A stretch of DNA of 64,000 nt from contig NZ_CP107918.1 of assembly GCF_036014195.1 (NCBI RefSeq), forward strand, positions 248,001 to 312,000, written 5' to 3'. A model generated the notes under the pieces. That model made no database searches, was not told the origin of the DNA, and saw only the letters and a program-made list of their open reading frames with translations. Numbering within the stretch: the first letter of the stretch is position 1; every line of letters starts with the position of its first letter. This stretch comes from Streptomyces sp. NBC_00442 (GTDB taxonomy: Bacteria > Actinomycetota > Actinomycetes > Streptomycetales > Streptomycetaceae). Shown piece after piece: positions 50,692-58,692 of this stretch. The position numbers and the translations under genes were made by a program.

Positions 50692-52422
50692 CTACGGCGC
50701 CATCTCGTAGGCCCCCGCCAGCGCCTCGACGCGCTGCCACACGCGAGCCGAGCGTGCCTCGTCGACCACGGGACGCCGGACCGCTCCCAGCGCCCACTTC
50801 TGCTGTTCGCCGGTGGCGGAGTCCTTGCCGTGCAGCTCGACGGCGTGCGCGGAGAAGTCGCGTACGAGGACGGCGAAGAGCTCGTCGAGCACGTCCTGCT
50901 CAAGGCCGGTCAAGTGCGCCTGCTCCAGGATCAGTTGACCGTGCACCACCAGCGCGAACAGCTGGCCGACGGCGAGGAGCAGGTCGAGGTCGCGGCTCTG
51001 CTCCTCGTCGGGCGCCGCGGTGGTGACGAACGTGCACAGCGCGTCCGCCTGCTCACGGAAGCGGGCGACGTTGGGCACCTCCGCGAAGGCGTCGAAGGCG
51101 GTGCGCCAGTCGTGGAAACGGATCGCCCCCAGACCACGGGCGGGCCCCTGCCGGAAGAGGAACGCGTCGTCGGCCGCGTCGAGCCGGCTCGGCACGGGTG
51201 CGTACGCGACCGGGTCGAGCAGGTGGTTGCCCATGAACTTCAGGATGAGTGCCAGGTTGACGTGGACGGTGCCCTCCAGCTTGGGCAGGCCGCGGATCTC
51301 GACGGCCGCCTGCGCGAAGTAGTTGTCCTTCTCGAAGCCCTTGGCGGCGATCACGTCCCACATGAGGTCGATGACCTTCTCGCCCTCCGTGGTCACCTTC
51401 ATCTTCGTCATCGGGTTGAAGAGGAGGTAACGGCGGTCGTCGGGGCCCGCGGAGCGGAAGTAGTCCACGGCGCGGTCGCTGAACAGCTTCATCCCGACGA
51501 GGCGCACATACGCGTCCGTCAACTCGCGTCGCACGTGCGGGAAGGCGGTGACGGGGCGGCCGTAGAGGACACGGTGGTGGGCGTGGGTGACGGCCTCGTA
51601 CATGGCGTGTTCGCAGATGCCGATCGAGGCGGTGCAGAGGTTGAACTTGCCGACGTTGACGGTGTTGAGGGCGGCGTCGAAGGCGGCACGGCCGGTGTGC
51701 AGGATGTCGCCGGCGCCGACCGGGTAGTCCACGAGGCGGAACTCGCTGACGTACTTCGAGGAGTCCACGACGTTCTTCACCAGGTGGTACGCCTCGTGGC
51801 GGCTGTCGGCGGCGAAGAAGACGTAGCCGTCGGGGCCCTCGATGTCGGTGCGGCGGCCGAAGACGGAGACGAGTCCGGCGGCGTTGCCGTTGCCGATGTA
51901 GTACTTGGAGCCGCTGGCCCGGAAGCCGCCGTCGCCGTCGGGTTCGAGCAGCATGTCGGTGGAGTAGATGTCGGCGCCGTGCGTCTTCTCGGAAAGCCCG
52001 AACGCGAACACCTCGCCCTGGCCGAGGAGTTCGGCCGCGCGGGCGCGGGCATCGGCGTTGTCGCTCTGCCAGACCGGCCCGAGCCCCAGGATGGTGACCT
52101 GCCAGGCGTACCAGTAGTCGAGCCCGTAGAAGCCGAAGATCTCGTTGAGCGCGGCGATGCGGGCGGTGTCCCAGCGCTTGTCGACCTGCCCCTCACCGGC
52201 CACGGACGCCGGGGTGAGGAAGGTGGCGAACAGCCCTTCCTCGGCCGAGAACGCGAGGAAGTCCGCGAGCCAGGCGCGCGTGCGGTAGTCCTCGATCAGC
52301 CTGCGCTTGCCGCGCCCCTCGAACCAGTCGATGGTCGCGCGCAGCAGCCTGCGGGTCTCGGGGTCGAAGTGCGTCGGGTCATAGGTGCGCGGGTTGAACA
52401 GCAGCGGGTCGGCCACGGTCAT
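50692..52422 (-). CDS. Acyl-CoA dehydrogenase-like flavoenzyme
   Basis: A 576-residue ACAD-fold protein, longer than the usual 380-residue enzyme and in the size range of acyl-CoA oxidases/large ACADs. The N-terminal helices (DPETRRLLRATIDWFEGRGK) lead to the flavin/beta region EVFAFGLSEKTHGADIYSTD and FRASGSKYYIGNGNAAGLVS. The C-terminal helical domain has GKFNLCTASIGICEHAMYEA and LFNPMTKMKVTTEGEKVIDL. It desaturates an acyl-CoA. It is followed upstream by a PadR-type regulator with a strong operator, the likely control. Confidence 0.9.
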   Translation of the reverse strand: MTVADPLLFNPRTYDPTHFDPETRRLLRATIDWFEGRGKRRLIEDYRTRAWLADFLAFSAEEGLFATFLTPASVAGEGQVDKRWDTARIAALNEIFGFYGLDYWYAWQVTILGLGPVWQSDNADARARAAELLGQGEVFAFGLSEKTHGADIYSTDMLLEPDGDGGFRASGSKYYIGNGNAAGLVSVFGRRTDIEGPDGYVFFAADSRHEAYHLVKNVVDSSKYVSEFRLVDYPVGAGDILHTGRAAFDAALNTVNVGKFNLCTASIGICEHAMYEAVTHAHHRVLYGRPVTAFPHVRRELTDAYVRLVGMKLFSDRAVDYFRSAGPDDRRYLLFNPMTKMKVTTEGEKVIDLMWDVIAAKGFEKDNYFAQAAVEIRGLPKLEGTVHVNLALILKFMGNHLLDPVAYAPVPSRLDAADDAFLFRQGPARGLGAIRFHDWRTAFDAFAEVPNVARFREQADALCTFVTTAAPDEEQSRDLDLLLAVGQLFALVVHGQLILEQAHLTGLEQDVLDELFAVLVRDFSAHAVELHGKDSATGEQQKWALGAVRRPVVDEARSARVWQRVEALAGAYEMAP

Positions 52423-52548
52423 CTGCCTTTCGGGACAAGGGGGTTGGGGGGAGGTTGGGGAGCGGTGGGAATGCTGAGCGGAGATGAGTGGAGAGGCGCC
52501 AAGGGGTGCGGTTGAGGCACGGGCGGTGCGATCGCGTACGGGCTTCGA

Positions 52549-52679
52549 GGCCGGCAGGGATGCGGTCGCCGGGGTGGCGGCCGGCCGGATGCGCGTGACG
52601 GCGTAGCGCGCGGCCGGGATGCGGGTCACCGGCCGGCCGGAATGCGGGTCACGGCCTGACGGCCGGAGTGCGGTCCTGG
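52549..52679. repeat. Degenerate GGCCGG-ATGCGGGTCAC repeats
   Basis: Five imperfect copies of GGCCGG(CCGG)ATGCGGGTCAC spaced 20-30 bp lie between the PadR gene end and the dehydrogenase start. No gene is present in the repeats. Confidence 0.65.
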
Positions 52680-52698
52680 TTGTCCGCCCGGCACCGGT

Positions 52699-53256
52699 TC
52701 AGTGGCCGGTTCTGAGCCGGTGCAGGGTGGCGATCACGTCGTCGAGCCAGGTGAGCGTCATGCGCTCGTACGCGATGCCGCCGCGCAGGACGACGTGCTG
52801 CAACTCCCGCCCCGCGTCGGGCGGCCCGGGAAGCCCGGTTTCGCCGAAGTCGCGCCGCTCGCCGGCGAGATAGCGCGCGAGCCGGTCGGCGTGCGCCTGG
52901 CGGTGGCGCTCCACCTCGCGCAGCAGCGCGGCCGGGTCGTCGAACGCGGCGCCCCGGATCTTCACGGCCAGCTCGTGCCGCACGCTCTCGGGTTCGATCG
53001 GTTCGTGCAGCCACCGCGAGAGGGCGTCACGCCCGACGGCGGCGACGGAGTACTCCTTCTTGTCGGGCCGGCTGTCCTGCGCCACCTCGCGGGCGTCGAT
53101 CCAGCCGTCGCCCTCCATGCGCTTCAGGACGCGGTAGATCTGCTGGTGGGTCGCGGCCCAGAAGTAACCGATGGACCGGTCGAACCGCCGGGCCAGCTCA
53201 TAGCCGGAGCCCGGCTTCTCCAACAGCGAGACGAGAATCGCGTGCTCAAGCGCCAT
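52699..53256 (-). CDS. PadR-family transcriptional regulator
   Basis: A 185-residue regulator. The N-terminal PadR winged helix reads LEHAILVSLLEKPGSGYELA, RRFDRSIGYFWAATHQQIYR, RVLKRMEGDGWIDAREV. The C-terminal helical domain completes the family. It precedes the acyl-CoA dehydrogenase gene on the same strand and faces a 20-bp palindrome 13 bp upstream of its start, so autoregulation is likely. Confidence 0.93.
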   Translation of the reverse strand: MALEHAILVSLLEKPGSGYELARRFDRSIGYFWAATHQQIYRVLKRMEGDGWIDAREVAQDSRPDKKEYSVAAVGRDALSRWLHEPIEPESVRHELAVKIRGAAFDDPAALLREVERHRQAHADRLARYLAGERRDFGETGLPGPPDAGRELQHVVLRGGIAYERMTLTWLDDVIATLHRLRTGH

Positions 53257-53268
53257 GCTCGAATCCTT

Positions 53269-53288
53269 CTATGCAACGAGTTGCATAG
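53269..53288. promoter_or_regulatory. PadR-type operator palindrome
   Basis: CTATGCAAC-GA-GTTGCATAG is a perfect 20-bp palindrome 13 bp upstream of the PadR start. ATGCAA-type half-sites are typical of PadR operators. Confidence 0.85.
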
Positions 53289-53478
53289 ACAAGCGACAGC
53301 GTCCAGGTGAGACACGGCTCACCCGACCGGGGCACCGGAACGCGGCCCCGGATCCCGTCGTTCCCGTTTGGGCCGCCGGGGCGCGGGCACTGGCAGGGAT
53401 CGGAGCGGAAAGAGCGGAAAGCATATGAAACCGACCATCCGCGCCGAACGACCCGTACACGGAAGCACGAGGTGAGTC

Positions 53479-53970
53479 ATGAGCGACGACGGCATGGCGG
53501 ACGACGTCTACCAGCCCACGGGCGGCAACGAGGAGCAGCAGGACGCCGCTCCGCTCGACCTCCAGGACGCGGTCGACGAGCGCACCTATGACGACATGCT
53601 CGACGAGGGATACTCACCGCCCGAGAAGCCACTGGGTGTCACGAAGACCGGCGTCACGGCCGCCGAGCAGCATGAGGGCGAGTCCCATGACGAGCGGCTG
53701 AGCCAGGAGGTTCACGACGACACGGAACTCCCCGCGGACGACGGCATCGGAGATCTGCCCGGCGGCGAGGGCGAGCCGCTCGATCCGGAATCGGGCGTCG
53801 AGCGCGCCGGACGCCTGGTGGCGCCGGACGAGGGGGCCCGCCCGGACACGACGAAGGAGATGGTCGGATCCGACGAGGGCATCGACGGGGGCGCGGCGGC
53901 CGCGGAAGAGGCGGCGGTCCACGTCGTACCCGAGGACCAACTCCCTGCGGAGCCGGACGCCGCAGGCTGA
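53479..53970 (+). CDS. DUF5709-type acidic protein
   Basis: A 163-residue highly acidic, disordered protein (VYQPTGGNEEQQDAAPLDLQ, YDDMLDEGYSPPEKPLGVTK, AGRLVAPDEGARPDTTKEM). The YSPPEKP and RAGRLVAPDEG blocks match the DUF5709 family found across Streptomyces (family name from memory). The start ATG has a weak AGGTGAG site. Role unknown. Confidence 0.82.
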   Translation: MSDDGMADDVYQPTGGNEEQQDAAPLDLQDAVDERTYDDMLDEGYSPPEKPLGVTKTGVTAAEQHEGESHDERLSQEVHDDTELPADDGIGDLPGGEGEPLDPESGVERAGRLVAPDEGARPDTTKEMVGSDEGIDGGAAAAEEAAVHVVPEDQLPAEPDAAG

Positions 53971-54197
53971 ACTCTCCCTCAGGCGTAGGTACCGCCCCGC
54001 GCGGTGCACGCGGCGGGCGGGGCGGGCGGGGCGGACAGGGGAGCGACCCGAGGGCGCGGCACCCGCAAGGCGCCCCCACTCCCGATGCCGGCCCCTGGTT
54101 CGCTCGTCCCGGCTGCCCCCACCTGCCCCACCCAGCCGGTCCTGCCGCCCTGCACGCGGGTGCCCCACCCAGCCGGTCCTGCCGCCCTACACGCGGG
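53971..54197. other. Short intergenic stretch with tandem duplication
   Basis: Between two convergent genes. Its only notable content is the 37-bp duplication at 54124-54197. No gene is seen. Confidence 0.5.
54124..54197. repeat. 37-bp direct tandem duplication
   Basis: Two 37-bp copies (54124-54160 and 54161-54197) with one mismatch. The second copy abuts the stop codon of the minus-strand hydrolase. A recent slippage or recombination duplication is the likely origin. Confidence 0.85.
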
Positions 54198-54935
54198 TCA
54201 TGCCTCCGGATCCTCCGTCACAGGCAGGCACTCGGCGAGCAGGTCGACGACGTCGCGCCAGGCTCGCTGCGCGTGCCGCGGGTGGTAACCGACGCCGGGA
54301 CGCACGGTGTGGTCGACCGACGGGTGATGGAAGGCGTGCAGGGCGCCGCCGTAGACCGTGAGGCGCCAGTCGACGCCCGCGGCCTGCATCTCAGCGGTGA
54401 ACGCGTTTCGTTGCGCGGGCGACATGATGGGGTCCTCCGACCCGACTCCGGCCCACACCGGGCAGCGAATGCGCGCCGCCTCGCCCGGTCGGCCCGTGAG
54501 GGTTGCGTTGACCGTCCCGATCGCGCGCAGGTCGACGCCGTCGCGCCCGAGTTCCAGCGCGATGGCGCCCCCGGTGCCGTAGCCGACGGCGGCTGTCCGG
54601 CCGGGGTCGGTTCGCGGTTCGGCGCGCAACACGTCGAGCGCCGCGTGGCCGATGCCTCGCATCCGGTCGGGGTCGCCGAGCAGCGGCATGCAGCGGGCCA
54701 GCATGTCGTCCGGGTCGCCCAGGTAGCGCCCGCCGTGCAGGTCGAAGGCCAGCGCTACATATCCCAGCTCGGCGAGGGTATCGGCCCGGCGGCGCTCGAC
54801 ATCGCTGAGCCCCATGCCCTCCGGTCCGAGCAGCACCGCGGGCCGGCGGTCGACACCGGCCGGAAGCGCGAGGTGCCCGATCATCGTCAAACCGTCGGCC
54901 GGATACTCGACCGAACGTGTCGTAACCGTCGTCAT
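54198..54935 (-). CDS. Dienelactone-hydrolase-like protein, nucleophile Cys replaced by Gly
   Basis: A 245-residue alpha/beta-hydrolase-fold protein. The family pattern GYCxGG appears as GYGTGG (118-123), so the catalytic Cys is Gly120. Asp168 (GSEDPIMS) and His200 (HAFHHPS) remain. Other landmarks are ALAFDLHGGRYLGDPDDMLA and YHPRHAQRAWRDVVDLLAE. Without the nucleophile it may bind a ligand or act by another mechanism. The base change is unambiguous on the minus strand. Confidence 0.85.
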   Translation of the reverse strand: MTTVTTRSVEYPADGLTMIGHLALPAGVDRRPAVLLGPEGMGLSDVERRRADTLAELGYVALAFDLHGGRYLGDPDDMLARCMPLLGDPDRMRGIGHAALDVLRAEPRTDPGRTAAVGYGTGGAIALELGRDGVDLRAIGTVNATLTGRPGEAARIRCPVWAGVGSEDPIMSPAQRNAFTAEMQAAGVDWRLTVYGGALHAFHHPSVDHTVRPGVGYHPRHAQRAWRDVVDLLAECLPVTEDPEA

Positions 54936-55199
54936 GCAACTGGACCGTAGTGATCGTCGAGCCCGAACGGCCGGGGTTCCGCCGCCGGCGGAAATTACCC
55001 TCCCCAGGAGGCGGGTTCGGCCCTGTTGGGGTCGGATGCCGCACCTGTGCAGCGCGTAGAGCGATCTGGCCGCCGCCGAGCGGACGGCCTGGCCGGCACC
55101 GGGGAAGAGCCGGGGTGGAGAGCGTGGGCGAGGTTACGGCGTCCGGCCCGTGTGCGTACGAGCGTGCAGACGACGCCACGGATGCGGTCCGCAGCCAGG

Positions 55200-55420
55200 T
55201 GCTTCTCGGCGTTGCCGGCCAGCAGGGCGATGAGGAACTCGGCGAACGACCGGTCCTCGCCCCGGTAGCCGCGGATCGTCGACGGCGCCAGACACTTCTC
55301 ACCCGCCGGGGAGGCCGACCACTCATCCAGGTGGGCCGTCGTCCATTGCCACGGTTACTCGTTGGCGAACTGAGGACCCGGCACATCAGCAGCATCTCCG
55401 GCTCGGTCGGCTCGCCCTCG
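55200..55420 (-). pseudogene. Remnant of a tyrosine-recombinase-type integrase
   Basis: A minus-strand fragment reads QFANE, stop, PWQWTTAHLDEWSASPAGEK, CLAPSTIRGYRGEDRSFAEF. It resembles the N-terminal SAM-like domain of Streptomyces site-specific integrases (recalled as FTNEYPWQWT, AHLDEWS, TIRxYxxDLRLFxEFL). A TAA at 55355-55357 replaces the Tyr codon of NEYP, and a frame break lies near 55366-55372. Nothing of the catalytic domain remains. Resemblance is from memory. Confidence 0.55.
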
Positions 55421-55450
55421 ATCTCACGGGCAACAGGCCTGCTCTCGCCG

Positions 55451-55480
55451 ACGCCACGCCACGCCACGCCACGCCACGCC
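55451..55480. repeat. ACGCC pentanucleotide microsatellite
   Basis: Six perfect tandem ACGCC units in the intergenic region, a slippage-prone tract. Confidence 0.9.
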
Positions 55481-55525
55481 AGCACCACGCCCGTGCCGTA
55501 AAGGAACTCTTGACGCGAGTCGCAT

Positions 55526-55542
55526 GTAAAGCCATCCTTTAC
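55526..55542. promoter_or_regulatory. GTAAAG/CTTTAC inverted repeat before HTH-DUF3887 gene
   Basis: GTAAAG (55526-55531) and CTTTAC (55537-55542) are 6-bp arms with a 5-bp spacer, ending 2 bp before the GTG start. Another GTAAAG is at 55498-55503. A TTGACG box (55510-55515) lies between. Autoregulation by the adjacent HTH protein is likely but inferred. Confidence 0.55.
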
Positions 55543-55544
55543 GT

Positions 55545-56174
55545 GTGACCGATGCCCCTCCGTCCCTCAACGCCCTGAGCGCCCAGCTCGCCGAGCAGGC
55601 CTCGGCTCTGGCGGCCGCCGCGGGCAGCCCGCTGGCCTCCCCCGCCTATCTCGATCTGGTCCGGCGCGCCCAGCACGTCGACGCCGTGGCCGAGCAGGTC
55701 CTGAAGCTCTGCGTGCAGCAGTCCCGGGACGCGGGTCATACCTGGCAGGAGCTCGGAGACCTGCTCGGAGTCACCCGCCAGGCCGCATTCCAGCGCTTCG
55801 GCAAGCCCATCGATCCCCGGACCGGAGAACCCATGGACAAGACAGTGCACATGACGGACGCCGCGGAGCGCGCCCTCCAGATCGTCACGGATGTCCTCGA
55901 AAACCGGATGGACGCGGCGCGGCCCACCTTCAACGCGGAGGTCCTTGCCGCCTTCACCGACGAGGTGCGGGCCAACGGACTGGCCTCCGTCGCCGGACTC
56001 GTTGGCGCGTTCGAGGGCTTCGGCGACGGCGAGCCGTTCGTACGCCGCATCGGCGACCACACGGTCGTCGACATCCCGCTGCGGTACGAGGCCGGCGAGA
56101 TGAAGGCGCGGGTCTCCTTCGACACGGACGAGAAGGTCGCGGGCCTCGTGATCATCCCGAAGGAAATCCCGTGA
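55545..56174 (+). CDS. HTH protein with DUF3887 domain
   Basis: A 209-residue protein. The N-terminal half contains a helix-turn-helix-like segment (SRDAGHTWQELGDLLGVTRQ, AAFQRFGKPIDPRTGEPMDK). The C-terminal part, from about 105, is DUF3887 (ERALQIVTDVLENRMDAARP, TVVDIPLRYEAGEMKARVSF, KVAGLVIIPKEIP). GTG 55545 is used as start. The inverted repeat right before the start suggests self-control. Ligand unknown. Confidence 0.82.
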   Translation: MTDAPPSLNALSAQLAEQASALAAAAGSPLASPAYLDLVRRAQHVDAVAEQVLKLCVQQSRDAGHTWQELGDLLGVTRQAAFQRFGKPIDPRTGEPMDKTVHMTDAAERALQIVTDVLENRMDAARPTFNAEVLAAFTDEVRANGLASVAGLVGAFEGFGDGEPFVRRIGDHTVVDIPLRYEAGEMKARVSFDTDEKVAGLVIIPKEIP

Positions 56175-56340
56175 CGGGAACGCTTTTCTGACGACCCGTC
56201 AATTAGTGCGCAGAGAAAGCGTGTTCCGCAGATCCAAACGTAGTCCCCTGACGGCGCGCGCCGGGCCGAAGCAAGCTCAGGCTCCGGCCCGGCGCACAAC
56301 GCTGCCGGGAGACGACCCCTGGGTCGTCCGGTCGGGACTG

Positions 56341-58173
56341 TCAGGGGTAGGAGACCACCGTGGACGGGACCGTCGAGGTTCCCGACGTCGGGGAACCCGC
56401 CTCGTTGATGACGTGTTCGTACTGGCCGTTGCCGCCGAGGGAGACCACGAGTACGTCGTGGAACTTCACGCCCGCGGCGTTCGGCGCCGCGAAGCCGTGG
56501 TGCTGGACGATGCCCGTGTCGGCGGTGTAGTTGCAGTAGCTGCCCAGGCCCCACGCCTCGTGTGTGGTGACGTTGGGGCCGACCTTGTACGCGGCGTAGC
56601 CCTTGACGCTGCCGTCCTGAACGGCCGCCTGGTTCGGGGCGTCGTACGCCTTCTCGTTCTGGAAGAACACCGTGCGGCCGCGCTGCCCGAACCACTGCAC
56701 GTCGTACTTGTTGAAGTGCTCCACGAACAGTCCGGTGCACAGCACGTCGTCCCCGTTGACGACGACGCCGTAGTCGGCGCGGTTGGTGTCCCAGCCGACG
56801 CCCGTGCCGTGGTCGGCGCGCCAGACCCAGGTGTGGTCGACGATGGTGTTCCGGCTGTTGATGACCATGCTCGTGGTGGCCTTGCCCGCGCCCGCGCCTC
56901 CGACACGTACGAACACGTCCTGCACGGTGGTGGGATTGGCCGAGTGGTCACGCGACGCGCCGGCCGGGCCGACCTCCAGCAGGGTCGCCGAGTTGACCGG
57001 CCCCGCGTCGATGAGGAAGCCCGCGAGACGTACGCCGTCCACATCCGCGACCCGCACCGCGGTCGCCCCGTTGTCCGGCACGATCGTGGCGTAACCCAGG
57101 CCGAGTACCACGGTGTTGGCGCGGTTGACCTGGATCGGCTGGTCGACGTGGTAGATGCCCGGTGTCAGCAGCAGATGCAGCCCCTGCGTGAGCGCCTGGT
57201 TGAGGGTGGCCGCGCTCACCCCGGGCTTGGCCACGTAGAACTGCGAAAGCGACAGAGAGGTGCCCCGCGGTGTGCCGCTCCCCCAGGTGACCCCGCGCGC
57301 ATTGGTCCGCTTCTCGGGCAGGAAGACGCGGTACTCGCTGCCGTTGAGGTACAGGAACGGCTTCTCCCGCGAGACCGGAGTCGTGTCGAGCGTCGTGTAC
57401 GACGGGTTCGGGAAGCTCTGGGCGGGGGCGCCCTGGACGCCGGAGAACACCATGTTCCACACGGCGTTGACCCAGCCGCCGATCACGCTGTCGCGGGTGT
57501 ACCACTGTTGTTGTGAGTACGGCCCGACCTGGCCGTCGATCCGGCTGTCGGCGATGTAGCCGCCGCTGGCCCAGCCGTAGCCGGACGGAGCGAGGTTGAG
57601 GCCGCCCCGGACATGCATCCGGCGGAACGGCGCGGCTTGGGCGACGGCCCAGCGGTCGGTGCCGTTGACCGGCACGAGGGCCAGGTTCTCCGCGGAACGC
57701 CAGAAGTTCTGCGTCGCGTTGCCGTTGGCCCAGCCCGCGTCGACCGTGACGTCTCCGTTGATCGTGGTGTCGTCCGGGGAGAGACCGAGGCCGGCGATGG
57801 AGGTGTAGAAGCCGATCTGCGCGTTGATACCGCTGTAGGTGCCCGGCTTGAACAGCAGGGCGTAGCGGCCGGTGCCGAACTGCGCCGACTCCTGCTGCCG
57901 GAAGATCTGGTCCAGGCGGGCCTGGATGCCGGAGGTGGAGGGGTCGAAGACCACGACGTTGGGGCCGAGGTCGCCGCCGCCCGGCAGGGCGCGGGGGCTC
58001 CCGGAGACGGCGGTCCCAGGGGATGCCGGGGACGCGGGCGCCGCGGCGGCGGGCGTCGCCAGGCCCGCCACGAGGGGGGCCGAGGCGGCTGCGGCGGCGA
58101 CGGCGCCGAGCACGGTGCGGCGGGCTACGGAAGAGGGGGTTCCGGACGGGGCATCGGGCGGAACAGGGGGCAT
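56341..58173 (-). CDS. Tat-exported GH55-like beta-helix protein
   Basis: A 610-residue secreted protein. The Tat signal is SVARRTVLGAVAAAAASAPL. The mature part is a tandem right-handed beta-helix (LLFKPGTYSGINAQIGFYTS, IAGLGLSPDDTTINGDVTVD, DHTWVWRADHGTGVGWDTN) as in GH55 exo-beta-1,3-glucanases and related Streptomyces proteins. The ATG at 58173 is chosen because AGGAG lies 7 bp upstream. A longer TTG start is less likely. It is divergent from the DUF1996/GH genes and 43 bp from a CebR-like operator. Confidence 0.85.
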   Translation of the reverse strand: MPPVPPDAPSGTPSSVARRTVLGAVAAAAASAPLVAGLATPAAAAPASPASPGTAVSGSPRALPGGGDLGPNVVVFDPSTSGIQARLDQIFRQQESAQFGTGRYALLFKPGTYSGINAQIGFYTSIAGLGLSPDDTTINGDVTVDAGWANGNATQNFWRSAENLALVPVNGTDRWAVAQAAPFRRMHVRGGLNLAPSGYGWASGGYIADSRIDGQVGPYSQQQWYTRDSVIGGWVNAVWNMVFSGVQGAPAQSFPNPSYTTLDTTPVSREKPFLYLNGSEYRVFLPEKRTNARGVTWGSGTPRGTSLSLSQFYVAKPGVSAATLNQALTQGLHLLLTPGIYHVDQPIQVNRANTVVLGLGYATIVPDNGATAVRVADVDGVRLAGFLIDAGPVNSATLLEVGPAGASRDHSANPTTVQDVFVRVGGAGAGKATTSMVINSRNTIVDHTWVWRADHGTGVGWDTNRADYGVVVNGDDVLCTGLFVEHFNKYDVQWFGQRGRTVFFQNEKAYDAPNQAAVQDGSVKGYAAYKVGPNVTTHEAWGLGSYCNYTADTGIVQHHGFAAPNAAGVKFHDVLVVSLGGNGQYEHVINEAGSPTSGTSTVPSTVVSYP

Positions 58174-58215
58174 GGGGAGACTCTCCTGGTTCAAGAGGTG
58201 AACGAAGGGGGGCGG

Positions 58216-58227
58216 GGGAGCGCTCTC
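58216..58227. promoter_or_regulatory. CebR-like operator half/degenerate site
   Basis: GGGAGCGCTCTC with palindromic core GAGCGCTC (58218-58225), 43 bp upstream of the GH55-like start. It resembles the known Streptomyces CebR box TGGGAGCGCTCCCA (established). Confidence 0.65.
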
Positions 58228-58462
58228 TCGCCGGGGAATGCTTCATCCCGGTGAACTCAACGTCAAGGGTTGCGGCAGAAATCCCCGGGGTTCGCGTTCA
58301 CATGTCGTCACATCCCTGGTGAGCGGGGTTCCGGGGACGCCGATGGTCCAACTGGGCTCAGGGGATGTGCCGTTGCGGCCGTCGCTCGGGCTCGGCGGAC
58401 GTCTCGTCTTCTCGTGTCGCGCCCCTTGACACTCCCGCCCGGCCGCCCGGAGACTCCAGGAC

Positions 58463-58480
58463 TGGGAGAGCGCTCTCCCA
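58463..58480. promoter_or_regulatory. Perfect 18-bp CebR-like operator
   Basis: TGGGAGAGC and its reverse complement GCTCTCCCA abut to give an 18-bp perfect palindrome. Compared with the CebR box it carries two extra bases in the middle. It lies 32 bp downstream of a TTGACA box on the plus strand, where a LacI-type repressor could block the DUF1996/GH operon. Confidence 0.8.
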
Positions 58481-58692
58481 CTCTCTCGCTCCAACCACGG
58501 ACCGCGAACCACGGACCGCGAACCACGCCCCACGGGCCGTGGCAACGGCCACGGACGACAGTCCGGCGGGTTCCGATTCCCCCGGGGGCCCGGGAAGCCG
58601 CGCCACCGGCGAACCCGGTCGCACCCCCTCCCCGCTCCCTCTCGCCCTCTCCCCTCCCACCCCCCCAACTGCGCAATCTTCAGGAGGACTTC

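Larger units (their letters stand above)
54936..55544. other. Intergenic region with integrase remnant and repeats
   Basis: This 609-bp gap contains a decayed integrase fragment (55200-55420), an ACGCC microsatellite (55451-55480) and a GTAAAG/CTTTAC inverted repeat (55526-55542). Otherwise no intact gene is seen. Confidence 0.6.
58174..58692. other. Divergent carbohydrate-regulon promoter region
   Basis: This 519-bp region separates the GH55-like gene from DUF1996/GH genes. It holds two GAGCGCTC-cored palindromes (58216-58227, 58463-58480), a minus-strand TTGACG at 58261-58266, a plus-strand TTGACA at 58426-58431 and a 14-bp ACCACGGACCGCGA duplication near 58494-58525. No gene is seen. Confidence 0.65.
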
